Of a DNA stretch of 64,000 nt, positions 1 through 12,300 are shown piece by piece. Made by a program: the position numbers and the translations under genes. The DNA is taken from contig OZ020307.1 of NCBI GenBank assembly GCA_963971305.1, positions 56,417,702 to 56,481,701 of the forward strand, given 5' to 3'. How positions within the stretch are numbered: the first letter of the stretch is position 1; every line of letters starts with the position of its first letter. Origin of the DNA: Arcuatula senhousia. Taxonomy: Eukaryota > Mollusca > Bivalvia > Mytilida > Mytilidae. Under the pieces are notes generated by a model that worked only from the letters and a program-made list of their open reading frames with translations, did no database searches and was not told where the DNA came from.

Positions 1-2477
1 CATTTTGACATTTTTGACCTTAAAAATCATAAAGTTGTATCTAGAATTTCACAACATTTTATAACGTTGGGTTTTAAGGTCTATATAATCAGAAAATGTC
101 ATAAAAAGTAGGGATCAGTGTGCAAAAAATTTCTTCAGTAACTGAAGGTAAAATCTTGAGGAGTACCGATATAAGACTGAAATTCTGAAACATGAAGAGT
201 GACCATCCTTTAAAGGCAAAAGTTCCGTCCTATTTTGTACAATATGCAGAGCAGAAACTGCAATTAGAATAATAACAGAGTATAACTCGACTTAGATATA
301 GTATATCTTTTATCTGAATTCTTTAAAACAAAAACCTCTTTTTTACTGTTCAAATTAGAAATCAAAATACAATTATTTTTGCACCTCTTGTATGAAACTA
401 GATGAACGCTAATTGTTAAATCCTTATTGAAATATAGTGGCATGAAATTTAATGCCATAAGAATGCGTGAAAGTGATATTAGCCTTCGATGGACTGTTCC
501 CAAATTCGGAGAGAGAAAAAAAAAACATCTATAAAACAAACGATCTTAACACGAAGAATTCATGAAAATCGGTTAAGATTTTAAAATATTTAGGCCAAGC
601 TACGCTTTTTATTCCAATATTATATGCATTTTTTGCTATGCTTATACAAAAAAAAGGTAAATAAGAGTCGGGGCGAAAAAAAGCATCCTTCAGCTTTAAA
701 ATATGTAGGTTATGTCGAAGTGTCCATTCCGGACTACAATATAGAATAAACTCTGAATTACAGGACATGTCAGAACATTTTAGGACTTAACTTTGAAGCG
801 GTTTAATGATGTGATAGATCTATTAATTTTAGCAAAATTGAAATGTTGGCCGTTTTTAGGAACATTTTGGATCAGAAAACATCGTCCGTACATGATCTTT
901 AAAGAAAGTTAATATAAGCCATATTAACAATCTGTAAATATATTGAGTTGTTTCTTATATGCATAGATACTTTTCTAGTCCAAAATTAACTTTATAAATG
1001 CTAAAAATTGATGTAATTTGGCAATTTTCTGAATGGAGTCTAGTTGAATTTAAATATTTTATCAAAACAATCATTTGAAAATAAAATTAAATATATTTAG
1101 TTCTTCCTTTTTCGAATTGTCTCCCATTCCCAAAAGGGATATTTCACGACGAAAGTATAATAATGCATTGCAGTAAAAGTGTAAAATTGTTTCCATTTTA
1201 TTTTTTGGGAATATCTGTCCCTTCTCGATTAATATAAAAAAGTAATTATTGAAAAAAATAATCACGTTTGAATGTTTTGAACCAAAAATCTAAATGAATA
1301 CAGAAAAAACAAAATTCATGAGAAGAGAAGATAACTCTGCAAAAGGTAGACAACTCACATTATATGAAAATAAAGAATAGAAATCTTTTAAAAGTTTATG
1401 TGTCCTGACATTTGGCCAAAATGTCCCATGTTCCATTAATCCAAATACAAACACATCATGAAATTAATTAATAAAGATTTACTGGACGACGTACTTTCAA
1501 AGAACGTTGTAGCTTTTTGTCAATATTTGATCAACTGATTTTAAGCATCAAGAGTCCTTAAATTAAATAAATAATTAAGTTTACTAAAATTTTCCGAAGC
1601 AAGTCTGGATTCGCTTGCTAATTGTACAATTCAAATTGATAAAAAAATTACAGTCAAGATTAATATACATTATCATCGATGTTATAAAAATTTCTTACTC
1701 TGTTCCAAATTTGACACTTTTTTCTAGTATCTTTAACCTATCAACTCAGATAAAAATTTTGATCTTTCAACCATAAGAAAATACAGTCAAAGAAAAAATA
1801 ATAACTGTAGAAAAAGCTTACATGAGTTATTTCAGTTTCTTCATATAAAGAATCTGAGCCTTCCAACTGTAAAGATAATTAGTCATTGATCTGAAAGAAA
1901 TGTGGAATACTTTCTATTATTCTTCTTAATTTTTGTTGTCGAATTGTCATATATATGTAAGTTTAAGTTTGCTTTGACCCGAAATGATGTATTTTAGCAA
2001 ATAAAGTATCTATTTACCTCAAATTGATATAGTCCATAGACTCAAAACCAGCTTCCCAATTAAAATTCGAAACAAAAATAACGTGTTTACAGATCGTGTT
2101 AAATATAACGGTTCGTACTTACAGTATTAGTAATTCAGTTTTATTATATAATTTTGAATTGTAAAATTCATACCTTAACACGCACCAACAAGTTGCATAA
2201 AAAATAGCTTTTTAAAAAACCACCACCCTCAGACTTAGAATGGCATGTTAAAGTCGATCGTTATTTTAATCTTTTATCTATTTTCGTATCATTTGAGTCC
2301 TGCAGTTCGAGGACCCAGGAAGAAAATCTATAAAAAGACCGAAGAATTTAGTAGATTTAGTTGTCACTTTAAAATGAGATTCTGAAAGCATTAGTTATTT
2401 TTGAATGACAATAATGTCATAATACGGATTATATTCGATAAAGTACATTTTCTGCCAAACCTATAGGTAAAAAATAA
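1..2477. other. AT-rich gene-free stretch
   Basis: No coding region, RNA gene or recognisable repeat could be supported here. The stretch is AT-rich with poly-A/poly-T runs, and its short open frames lack family motifs or splice context. Confidence 0.6.
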
Positions 2478-2911
2478 GCAAAGGTACCAATGGGGTATCG
2501 GAATGTCAAAAGTCCAAAAGGGCAGAGACAAAACCAGTAAACACTAACATGAACGGGACAAAAACAGACAACATGTACAACATGGAAACACAAAATAACT
2601 GAATATCAATCAACAACGCGAACTCAAGTCGAAACAAGAGTGAACTCAGGTGCTCCGGAAGAGTAAGCAGTTCCTGCTTGATATAGCACACCTGTCACGT
2701 TGCCATAGTCAATTCAGCGTGTCAAATCCGGTAAAGGAAGACAAAACAAAACTCTATGACAAACCAACATCTGCACTCATATGAGAGATCGAAATCCTAT
2801 ATTTGTCTATAAGTACATGATGTCTTCCGTAAAATTTCTTGAGTGTAGACAGCAACCGAGAAACAACATAACCCTGTGTGAGCAATATTTGCGTCAGACG
2901 TGACGCTCTGT

Positions 2912-3043
2912 AACAACCCGTTTTGCAATAAACTCCCCGATCGCGATTTGCAATAAAAAAATCTTTGTTTTATCATTAATTAATTATACAATGGTTCCAA
3001 AAGGTCATTAAATTGGTTTAAAGTACAAATTATTGTTTTCTGC
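2912..3043. mobile_element. Short insertion inside the PLE remnant
   Basis: Compared with the copy at 60.0 kb, the RT sequence GACGCTCTG|CTAAGGAAATCG is split here by about 133 bp of AT-rich DNA containing TTGCAATAAA twice. TCTG occurs on both sides, so a 4-bp target duplication is possible. No family was recognised. Confidence 0.45.
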
Positions 3044-3569
3044 TAAGGAAATCGATGTAAGTCCCGCACGTTATGGAGTAACGAATCAATTGAGATATGT
3101 AAACTTTGTAAGCTGGAGCGGACGGAATGTTGCTGCACAAGAAGGGAAAGTTGACGATTGGAAAGTTGATGTCATCACGTTTGTCATAGAGCCTTGTTGA
3201 AAGTCTTCCTTGAGAGTCAATTTCGAGATGTAGATCTAGAATATGTTGTGTCCTTTATCTCAAGTTCCTACGGATATATGACATGGAGAAAGGCACCTAA
3301 TCAGGAATTGTTTAGTGAAAGGACATCATCAATATAACGGAAAGTGAGGTTAAAAGAGAGAACTAGTCTACGATCTTTTTTGTCCAGGAGGAATTGTAAG
3401 AAGTCTGCTTTATATGAATGAAGAAATAAATCAGCAAACACAGGTTCACAATTAGTGTCCATAGGAATCCCTATTGTTTGCTAAAAAAACACGTTCACCA
3501 AATTGAACAAATATGTTGTCTATTAGAAAATTGAGCATGTCGACTTTTTTGTTTTCTGTATATTTTGGT

Positions 3570-3963
3570 TCTCTCTAGTGGAATTGGACTTTGATCGATT
3601 TAATTTTTATTGTGTGTTTAGTTTTTGTGCTTTGTCTAGGAATATTGATAGGAGAGGTTGGGCCCAAAAAAATATGTTTAACCCTGTCACATATTATATG
3701 TGCCTGTCCTAAGCCATGAATCTTTGACAAAGCTTTCGCTAGTACTTGTCCTTTTGATGTTTTATGTTCCTTGTTTCAGGACTGGATTTTAATTATATGC
3801 ATTTTATTTAGACCATGGGCCAATTGCAGAACCGCGAGGAGCGCCAAATGGCCTCGTTGAAGGCTGCTGGCGGTTGTCCATTGTGGTTTTTCTGAATTGC
3901 CGCTTGATTGTGGGCTGTGTCGCGTACACTTATTCCACATCGCAATATTTTCTATTATTCATT
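3570..3963 (+). mobile_element. Dispersed repeat nested in the PLE remnant
   Basis: This stretch of about 390 bp interrupts the RT sequence between the parts matching 60.56 kb and 60.57 kb. Its right half (about 3770-3950) is a close match, in opposite orientation, to 22043-22215; both contain ATGGGCCAATTGCAGAACCG and CGCGTACACTTATTCCACAT. Its dispersed occurrence and clean interruption support a mobile origin. Ends and class are unresolved. Confidence 0.55.
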
Positions 3964-4129
3964 TTGTTAGAATTATTGATGACAAAGTAAGTCTTACTGT
4001 AATCAACTACCAGATATTTGTACCTTCGTTTTCCATTCTTTTTGAAAATGCTGCGTTATTCAGCTGTGCCAATCGTAATTTGAGTTGTTCATGTGGAATA
4101 AAAGTGTAAAGAGTGGAGAAATCGAATGT

Positions 4130-4518
4130 TTTGAAAGATGAAGATTTTGAGCTAAGAATCTCCAGTAGTATCCATATTTGATCGACACCATTTCTAGAAC
4201 TAATACAATCGTAATATTTCTGGAGGCCAGATTTTACTGCCGTTATTATTGAAGACAACAGGTCTAATCAAATGTGTCCCCTTGAGTATAAAAAATATGA
4301 CAGAAATCGAAAGTTTTGATGCTGTTGTAAGATGAAACTGATTTTGAGCTAAGAATCTCCAGTAGTTCTTTCGAATTCTTCAGTATCCACATTTGATCGA
4401 CACCATTTCTAGAACTAATACAATCGTAATATTTTTGGAGGCCAGATTTTACTGCCGTTATTATTGAAGTCAACAGGTCTAATCAAATGTGTCCCCTTGA
4501 GTATAAAAAATATGACTT
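4130..4518. repeat. Tandem duplication of about 190 bp at the PLE 5' end
   Basis: The stretch running from GAGCTAAGAATCTCCAGTAG to GTCCCCTTGAGTATAAAAAA occurs at about 4150-4295 and again at about 4341-4515. The second copy keeps a TTCTTTCGAATTCTTCAG segment missing from the first. Both cover the same RT codons, so the duplication occurred within or during insertion of the PLE. Confidence 0.8.
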
Positions 4519-5001
4519 TTCTTGTTATAAAAAACGTTTAAACGTAAAACGGTATAAAATTAAATGATCGGCACATCTGTATGTTAGTATATTTATGAAC
4601 TGGAGTTATATATAATTCTTTACTAGTACTAGTATATATGTGTGCTGTAAGGATAATTTGAGCAAATCTTTAGATAAGTAGTTCAACAAACAATACAAGA
4701 CAGAGACCTTTTAAATCATTTAGGATATATTTTTTATCATTTTAGCCAGAATAATCGCTGTAGTGATTAGCCACGGCTAAAGGTAAGCTAGACTCACAGT
4801 AACTAGCTGATGGTCGTGTTGCCTCATCACAGATCAATTCACATTTCAATACTCGCTCACATATATTTCGTTTTTTAACATCAAATGACTAGTCTACTTT
4901 TACACAAAACATACACAATCTTAAAATTTGTATATGATCCCGGATATATATGTAGTATCACTACTTTCAGTACTTTAATTATAGATGTTGTTGGTTGAAA
5001 C
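4519..5001. other. AT-rich spacer with retroelement target site
   Basis: No gene is seen. The last four bases (AAAC, 4998-5001) are the left copy of the target-site duplication of the LTR element that follows. Confidence 0.6.
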
Positions 5002-6088
5002 TGTTATAGAGTGTAGTTGTGTATGTTTTGTACTGTATTTTACCATATCCACGTCTCTGTATTTATTGTTTTATATTTGATAGGTTACATCTGTTCTGTA
5101 CTGTATTTACCTTACTCGTCTTTCTATCTTCTTATTGGTTACTTTATTCACATGTTTTATTTCTGTGTTCTGATTGGTTCTTATATTATTCACCTACTTG
5201 ACTTTGAAATTCTATGGCGGTTTAGACGTTATTGTTGTATCTTACTTTTGGATTTATATTTAATTCCTTTGTGCACGCATATTACATTTAACAGGTCAGT
5301 GATTAACTTATATCTAACATTTATTTAACATTTCATTTGAATGAATCTGTGAGTAAATGTATTTTTGGTATGCATCAGGTTGAACGCTTTCTTTCAAAGT
5401 TTGAGTGCCGATTTGATTAAGACACTTAATATTTTCAATAGTACTTATTGGTACAGAGATTTGCTTATATAATATTTTTATAAAGTATTACAGTTAGTAG
5501 ATTCAATACCTTCAAACTTGTATTATTGACTATTATTTATGAAGGTAATATTTATATTTTGTACAGATCCATATTTTATGATGTGAAATACTTGCTCCAC
5601 GAAGTAATTGGGATTCGTGATCTCTTGTACCATATACATGGTAAGATTTGTGTATTGAATGTATGTTTATTTCTTGTGATGTCTGTATCGTCTATTATTT
5701 TCTTTAGTTATCGATCAGTTTATGTCTTGTCGAGTTTACCTGTCTATTGTACTTTTAAATGTTCTAATTATAGATATTCACCCAGTCTGATTATCAATGA
5801 CCACAGCTTGATCTTAGGATAATAACAAAACTACTGTTGATTTAAATGTACGTTATTGTCATTGTTGACTTGGTGAATTGCTAAGTTTTTATTTTATTAA
5901 GTAACTTTATTATACATTGGTTAGTCCACATGGAATAACCGCATATAGATTAATATTGAACTATACGTGTATTTATGTCTTGTTTTAATTATATGTTTTC
6001 TATATTTATAGAGATGTTTATCAATAATAAATTAACGAACTCTAGACGGAGTTGATATTTGCTTTGGCCCTATCGACACCCGGCTACA
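5002..6088 (+). repeat. Left LTR
   Basis: Begins TGTTATAGAGTGTAG and ends GGCTACA. It matches 13851-14937 at a constant offset of 8,849 with about three substitutions. Short open frames inside it (for example 5017-5328 and 5526-5822) are repeated in the right LTR and have no known motif; they are probably not genes. Confidence 0.95.
6001..6031 (+). promoter_or_regulatory. Possible TATA element and poly(A) signal in the LTR
   Basis: TATATTTATA (6001-6010) is followed by AATAAA (6026-6031), about 57 bp before the LTR end; the same pair occurs in the right LTR. The position suits control of transcription start and 3'-end formation, but other TATA-like runs exist in this AT-rich LTR. Confidence 0.3.
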
Positions 6089-6090
6089 AA

Positions 6091-6104
6091 TGGCGCCCAC
6101 GTAG
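6091..6104 (+). promoter_or_regulatory. Primer-binding site
   Basis: TGGCGCCCACGTAG starts two bases after the left LTR. TGG complements the tRNA CCA end, and the first eight bases are complementary to the GGGCGCCA 3' end typical of tRNA-Lys. Beyond that the match to tRNA-Lys (from memory) fails, so the primer tRNA is uncertain. Confidence 0.75.
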
Positions 6105-8227
6105 ATTTGATTCATTTAGATTCTTCTACACGATTCCTGATTCCGTACGGAGCCGGAGATTTCCGAAGTTTATTATTTAGGACGTTGTGCACAAACTGTA
6201 AACAAACCGAAACACGTGTTGACATTCGTTTAGGAAAACAGTAAAGACTAAAGATAAAGATACAGATTGTGATTCTTGTGGTGGATAAATATTCGTTGTG
6301 GTGAGAAAAGTCAATTTATTTATTATAAGATTTATTGTAAATTGAACTTAGATTTTTTTTTTCATATGACCATATTTTGTGTTTCATAGAAACTGAAGTT
6401 GAATTTATAAAAGTTTTTGTTTTCTAAGTCCAGCTGGTATAGATTGTTATTATTAAAAGAGTATTATACTGCAGTGTTGTTCACATAAGAGTGGTATATA
6501 TTTTGAGTTGCTTTGTACTGTATTTTATTTTATTTACATTTAGTTGCTTTGATTTAGACATCATTTTTTTTACATTTGCTACATGTATGACTTAATTGTT
6601 TTCAAGTCATATTGATATAAGGGTACATATTATTTACAAAGCATATACAGGGTATTGATACTTATCTTTATTTGTGTGTGATTATTTTCTGCATTGTATC
6701 TGTTTGTGTCTACATGTTTGTGTGTGTCTTTGTGTTTGTTTGTGTGTGAGAGTTACCTACCCTTGTATATTTAATAAAGTTTTAATACCCTTACACATTT
6801 CCTTCTACAGCACTATGGTGAATGGTTATAATATTTTTTTTTAGTAAACAAAGCATAAAAATTAGACAAGAGCATATATAATTTGAGTGAATTCATCAAG
6901 TGTAGAGTGAACTGATAGTTAGATACAGGTGCATTTAGACATCGTTTGATTAACTTATTGTGAACTCAGGTGTTATACAGAGTGAACTTAGGTTATATTG
7001 ATATTGAGTGAACTCACATTGTGCAGTAGAGTTCTAGATTTACAGAAGAGACTTAGGAACAGGTATACAAGCCTTTGCATACATATAAAAATCACTGCAT
7101 ACACTTAGGCACTGCATGGTTGTGTTGTGAGATTCTTTTATGTTGTAGTTGTCACTGCTGTTCTGTAGTTGTTACTTATACTTTACTTTTCTTGTACTTA
7201 TTTTTCTTTCTTTCTTTGTGACTTAGTTTTCATTGTGTGTTTTATTTGTATATTCATTTGTATTGACCTTTATTTTCAGTGATTGTTATTTGTATTGCAT
7301 TCATTGATTGATTAGTACATTTCCATTGTGTTGATTGTTTGGTACATTTGCACTTTGTTCATATTTTGATTTTTTTTCGTTTATTGAGTTCATGTGTTCT
7401 TGTATTTAGTTTCAGGGAGATAACTCTAATTCATTTGAGTTTCTATTCATTTCAGACTTAGTTTGTACATTTTCAGATTTTGATTTTGATTGATTGATTT
7501 TCAGATTTGATATTGATTGATTGATTTTTCAGACTTGATATTGATTGATTTTTTTTTCTTCTTCAGATGTCTTTCTTTATTCTATTGTAGGTGAGGATTG
7601 TATATACATATATTATTTTTTTCTAGGTTTATTATTTTTTTTTTCTCTTTTAGATTATTTTTTTCTTCTCTTTTGTAGATTGTTTCTATTTATTGTAGAT
7701 TATTTTTTTACTTGTATTTTTTTTTTCTCTTTTACAGATTATTATTATTTTTTTTTTTATATTTCTTGTAGGTCATTTATATTTCTTGTAGGTCATTTAT
7801 ATTTCTTGTAGGTCATTTGTATTTCTTGTAGGTCATTTGTATTTCTTGTAGGTCATTTGTATTTCTTGTAGGTCATTTATATTTCTTGTAGGTCATTTAT
7901 ATTTCTTGTAGGTCATTTGTATTTATTGTAGGTCATTTATATTTCTTGTAGGTCATTTGTATTTTTTGTAGGTCATTTGTATTTATTGTAGGTCATTTGT
8001 ATTTCTTGTAGGTCATTTTTTTTAGGTTTACTTTATTTTTTTATTGTAGGATATTTTTTTTCTTTTGTAGCTTATCTCTTTGGTTTTTTTTTCTTTGTAG
8101 ATTATTATTTTGTTTTCTTTTGTACTTAGTTGTACTTTATTTATTTCTCTACTTACCTTGACTTTAAAGTGGATAGAATCCATCTGATTTATTTGCTTTG
8201 CTTACTTGAGCTTTATTATTTATCATC
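6105..8227 (+). other. Long T-rich retrotransposon leader
   Basis: A 2.1-kb untranslated leader between primer site and gag. It contains several GAGTGAACT-type repeats (about 6885-7015), many T-rich tracts ending in AG (about 7380-8110), and a 20-bp minisatellite. No conserved coding frame was found. Its length and the many upstream ATGs argue against simple 5' scanning to gag. Confidence 0.7.
7761..8017 (+). repeat. 20-bp minisatellite, about 13 units
   Basis: Head-to-tail units of ATTTCTTGTAGGTCATTTAT begin at 7761 and recur every 20 bases to 8001, the last one partial. Variation is limited mostly to a C/A/T position in TTTCTTG and to AT/GT at the unit end. Each unit contains a pyrimidine tract, TAG, then GT. 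Confidence 0.95.
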
Positions 8228-9325
8228 ATGGCTGATGTTCCAGAGGATTATAAGGATTTCCTCGCTACTTTACAAAAGATGAATATTGCACCGAAAGTTA
8301 CAACTCCAGAGCAATTTGAAGAATGGGTGGATGCCTATGTGAAGCAGAAGTATACCAATATAAAGTTGGAATCAGGTTCATCACAAAACAACCAACCTCC
8401 TAGACTTAACACGTTTACAGGGAGCAAGGATAAGAAAGGTGATGTGTCATATGATCTTTGGCGATATGAGGTTATGGGACTTAGAACAGACAGGACTCAT
8501 TCAGAAGAAGCCATTGTACAGGCCATTAGACGTTCAGTCCGTGGAGAAGCAGGACTTGTTGCTATGAGACTTGGAACAGAAGCATCATTAGACGAGATCA
8601 TGGATAAGATGGATAGTGTATTTGGAAATGTGGATGATACCGAAACCATCATGGGTGATTTCTACAACGCGAGACAGATGGAGGATGAAGATGTCTCAGC
8701 TTGGAATTGTCGTTTAGAAGGGATATTAGACCGAGCCCTTGTTGCTAGGAAGATAACCAGAAGGAAGGCTAACGAGATGCTTCATGATATGGTCTGGAAG
8801 GGACTTAAGTCAGGACTGAAGGATATAACTCGCTATGAGAAAGAAAAATGCACCACCTTTGATGAACTTAGGGCAGTATTGAGACGCATAGAGAAGGAAC
8901 ACGAACAGGACCACCCACCTAAAGTAAAAGGAACATCAAAGCAAGCAGTAAATACAGAACCGGAATCAGAGGTCTTAGGAGCACTTAAGCAGATTACCAG
9001 TAGATTGGATAAGCTAGAGCAGCAACAACAACCGATAGATCAGCAGTGTCAAAGGCAACAACCTACAGAATCACTGCAACAACAGCCTTATCAGCACTAT
9101 GAACAATACCAGCAATACCCACCGAGATACAACAACTATAGAGGTAGAGGAAGAGGTCGGTATTTTGGAGGTCGAAGAGGTAGAGGATTCAGAGGACAAG
9201 GTAATCAGGCATCAGGGACTAACACCACTTACCCAGACATGACATGCCATAGGTGTAAAAGACCAGGACACATTGCAAGAGGATGTAGGAACAACACAGA
9301 TGTAGATGGGAAACCTTTAAACTGA
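8228..9325 (+). CDS. gag: Gag-like nucleocapsid protein
   Basis: A 365-residue frame whose product would form the retrotransposon particle and bind its RNA. The N-terminal two-thirds is helical and charged with no signal peptide, as in Ty3/gypsy Gag. A glutamine-rich stretch lies near residues 255-300, an Arg/Gly-rich basic segment near 303-325, and one CCHC zinc knuckle (C-x2-C-x4-H-x4-C) at about residues 340-353. The ATG at 8228 is the first in this frame that precedes the domain, shortly after a T-rich leader. The stop at 9323-9325 directly follows a T TTA AAC slippery heptamer in the Gag frame, so a fraction of ribosomes should continue into pol. Identification is firm from the zinc knuckle and the position before pol. 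Confidence 0.92.
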   Translation: MADVPEDYKDFLATLQKMNIAPKVTTPEQFEEWVDAYVKQKYTNIKLESGSSQNNQPPRLNTFTGSKDKKGDVSYDLWRYEVMGLRTDRTHSEEAIVQAIRRSVRGEAGLVAMRLGTEASLDEIMDKMDSVFGNVDDTETIMGDFYNARQMEDEDVSAWNCRLEGILDRALVARKITRRKANEMLHDMVWKGLKSGLKDITRYEKEKCTTFDELRAVLRRIEKEHEQDHPPKVKGTSKQAVNTEPESEVLGALKQITSRLDKLEQQQQPIDQQCQRQQPTESLQQQPYQHYEQYQQYPPRYNNYRGRGRGRYFGGRRGRGFRGQGNQASGTNTTYPDMTCHRCKRPGHIARGCRNNTDVDGKPLN

Positions 9326-9357
9326 AGAATGTCATCGACGGAGGGCAGCCGATTGAC
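9316..9357 (+). promoter_or_regulatory. -1 ribosomal frameshift signal between gag and pol
   Basis: TTTAAAC (9316-9322) lies in the phase T TTA AAC in the gag frame, and the gag TGA follows at once (9323-9325). The -1 frame is open from 9289 through all of pol. Eight bases after the heptamer, GTCATCG (9331-9337) can pair with CGATTGAC (9350-9357), a seven-pair stem with one bulge and a 12-base loop. Heptamer, spacing and stem match the known rules for -1 frameshifting. Efficiency and any pseudoknot cannot be judged by eye. Confidence 0.85.
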
Positions 9358-12300
9358 ATGCAAATTGATAGCCCTATTACAACTTCTGTTACCAAGCTTC
9401 CGCCAGGACTTTGTGGAGAACCTACGGAGTCAACAGTTTTCATTGATGGAATTCAGTCAACTGCACTTTTAGACACAGGATCTACAGTTTCTTCTTTTTC
9501 ACACCAGTTTTACCAGCAGCATCTTTCACATCTTCAACTTCAACCTTTAGAGAACATTATCAACATTGAATGTGCAGACGGAAACCCATTGAAATACCAT
9601 GGCTTTATCGATACAGCTATCACCATACCTGATATGACTACCAGTAAGGAATTTCCATCCATATTTTTGGTTATCCCTGACAGTGATTACAACAGCAGAG
9701 TACCAGTCCTACTAGGAACTAACGTGTTAACACCTATTATGGAACATCTGAAGGATAAGCATGGAAATCGTTTTCTACAAACAGCAAAGATCACTACTCC
9801 CTGGTACTCATCTTTTCGTTGCATACTTCTGAGAGAGAAGGAACTTAAAAGGAACAACGACAGACTTGCAATGGTTAAATCTGCAGAGTTTGATCGAGTG
9901 ACCATACCACCAAACACTAGTACCATCATAACAGCGATCACTACTGAAGAGTTACCATACCATGCCACCTCTGCTATTACTCAACCCACAAGTACATCTA
10001 CATTACCGACAGACATTGACATTGAACCATCGTTAGTGGATTACAGATATCAGAACAACGATTTACTAAAGGTCAAGATCCACAACATCACTACAAGAAC
10101 CGTAACAATCCAGCCTAATGCTATCATCTGTGAACTGCAACCAGTCAAGATTCAAGATCACGTCCAAGAAAAGAAGAGAGAATTTTCACCGCCATTACTG
10201 GAACAAGTAGAGATATCCGCTGGCAACATATCCGAAACCCAACTACACCAGGGACAGGAATTTATAGCATCATTTCAAGACATATTTTCGGCAGATGATT
10301 ATGACCTTGGAGATACCAACATGGTGAAACACAAGATTGAGTTGGAGGATGAAACACCTTTCAAGCAACGTTACCGACACATACCACCATCCATGTATGA
10401 AGATGTTAAAAGTCACCTACATCAGATGCTCAGGGCAGGCATTATCAGGAAGTCACATAGTCCGTATGCCTCCAATGTCGTTTTAGTTAAGAAGAAATCA
10501 GGAGCCCTTAGGATATGTGTTGATTATAGACAGCTCAACCTTAAGACTAAGAAGGATGCATATGCGTTGCCACGAGTAGAAGACATGATTGATTGTATGG
10601 CTGGGAATAGATACTTTTCTACAGTAGACATGAAGTCTGGATACCACCAGGTGGAGATCCATGAGCCGCATAAAGAGAGGACAGCTTTTACAGTCGGACC
10701 ACTTGGACTGTTTGAGTACAACCGGATGCCTTTTGGTTTAGCCTGTGCTCCAGCTACTTACCAAAGACTGATGCAGGACTGTCTAGGAGATCTCCATATG
10801 AAGATATGCTGCGTATTCATAGACGATATCATCATATTTTCAACGACATTTGAGGAACACCTAGAGAGACTTCATCTTGTTTTTGAGAAGATCCGCCAGG
10901 CGAACTTAAAGCTTTCTCCATCCAAGTGTTCTTTCTTCAAGCCAAAAGTGAAGTATGTTGGCCATATTGTGTCAGAATCTGGAGTAGAGACCGACCCAGA
11001 GAAGGTAGATAAAGTAGTTAACTGGCCTACACCACAGTCACCAGAAGATGTTAGACGATTCATTGGCTTTGTTGGATATTATCGAAGATTTATTAGGAAC
11101 TTCAGCCAGGTAGCTAAGCCACTGACATCAATTATGCCATCACCAGTTACGAAGAAGGGAAAGAAGAAAAGGAAATCTGAACAACAACCTTGGCAATGGA
11201 CAGAGAAGCAGGAGAAGGCCTTTAATACCATGAAAGAACTGTTGGTATCTGCACCCATCTTAGCGTACCCAGACTACACCAAACCTTTCGAGCTTCATAC
11301 AGATGCAAGCAGTCAAGGTCTTGGAGCCATTCTATACCAAGAACAAGGAGGACTACTAAGAATGATAGCCTATGCTAGTAGAGGACTGACAAAGGCAGAA
11401 CAGAACTACCCTGCTCACAAGTTGGAGTTTTTGGCATTGAAGTGGTCAATCACTGACAAATTCCATGATTATCTGTATGGGAACAAGTTCAGAGTCCTGA
11501 CCGACAACAACCCGCTTACCTATGTGCTGACCACCGCACGATTAGACGCCACAGGACATCGTTGGCTAGCGGCATTATCATCATACGACTTTGAGATTGA
11601 GTACCGTCCAGGGAAAACCAACATGGATGCAGACAGTTTGTCCAGATTGCCGTCGACTACTATTAACAGTGAGTCCATCAAGGCCATCTGTGGATCAGTA
11701 CAGACATCTCTTGTCGAAGCGTATGCCATTACTCCGGATACCTTAGATATCAACGGTTTGGATATGCACATTGACATTGTGAAGGACATTAACTGGTCGG
11801 AGGAACAGAGTAAGGACCCAGCACTGAAGTCTTGCATAGACATGATGATTGAAGGACAGTCTCCGAAGAAAGGTCAAGCAACATCGCCATTGTTAAAACA
11901 GTTTAGTCATCTGTGCCTAATAGACCATATACTATACAGGAAGATAGAAGTGGACGAACAGCAACAACACCAGCTTGTATTACCTTCGGCTTACATCAAC
12001 ACCGTACTGGAAGCTTTACATGATGAGATGGGCCATCCTGGAAAAGACAGAACCACCAGTCTGATACGAGAGCGATTTTACTGGCCAGGAATGTGTAAAG
12101 ATATTGCAGAATGGATTCAGAAGTGTCAGAGATGCACTATGAGGAAATCAACACCAGAGAAGGCTCCACTCGTTAACATCACGACTACTCAGCCCATGGA
12201 GTTAATATGCATCGATTACCTGACCTTGGAACCATCAAAAGGAAACATCCAGGATATATTAGTAATCACGGACCACTTTACCCGTTACGCTCAAGCAATT

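Larger units (their letters stand above)
2478..4258 (-). pseudogene. Decayed Penelope-like reverse transcriptase with 3' tail
   Basis: Minus-strand remnant of the same family as the copies at 59.6-60.8 kb and 40.5-42.3 kb. From its 3' end it holds the conserved tail (2478-2755, ending in the GGTACC-containing tip), the RT C-terminus with the palm region around 3050-3560, and, after a nested insertion, the motif A region (readable residues FDFSTLYTFIPHEQL near 4060-4130). It is broken by frameshifts and stops, by a 133-bp insertion (2912-3043), by a roughly 390-bp insertion (3570-3963), and by a local duplication at its 5' end. Family assignment rests on the IP(H)-type motif A and on similarity to the intact RT copies in this window. 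It is certainly non-functional. Confidence 0.8.

Noticed and set aside
5017..5822. Open frames of 98-103 codons in the LTR, repeated at 13866-14671
   Set aside because: They are repeated only because they lie in the LTRs, are low-complexity in composition and lack any motif.
7761..8017. CRISPR-like array
   Set aside because: The units are contiguous 20-mers with no unique spacers, in an animal retrotransposon leader; it is a minisatellite.
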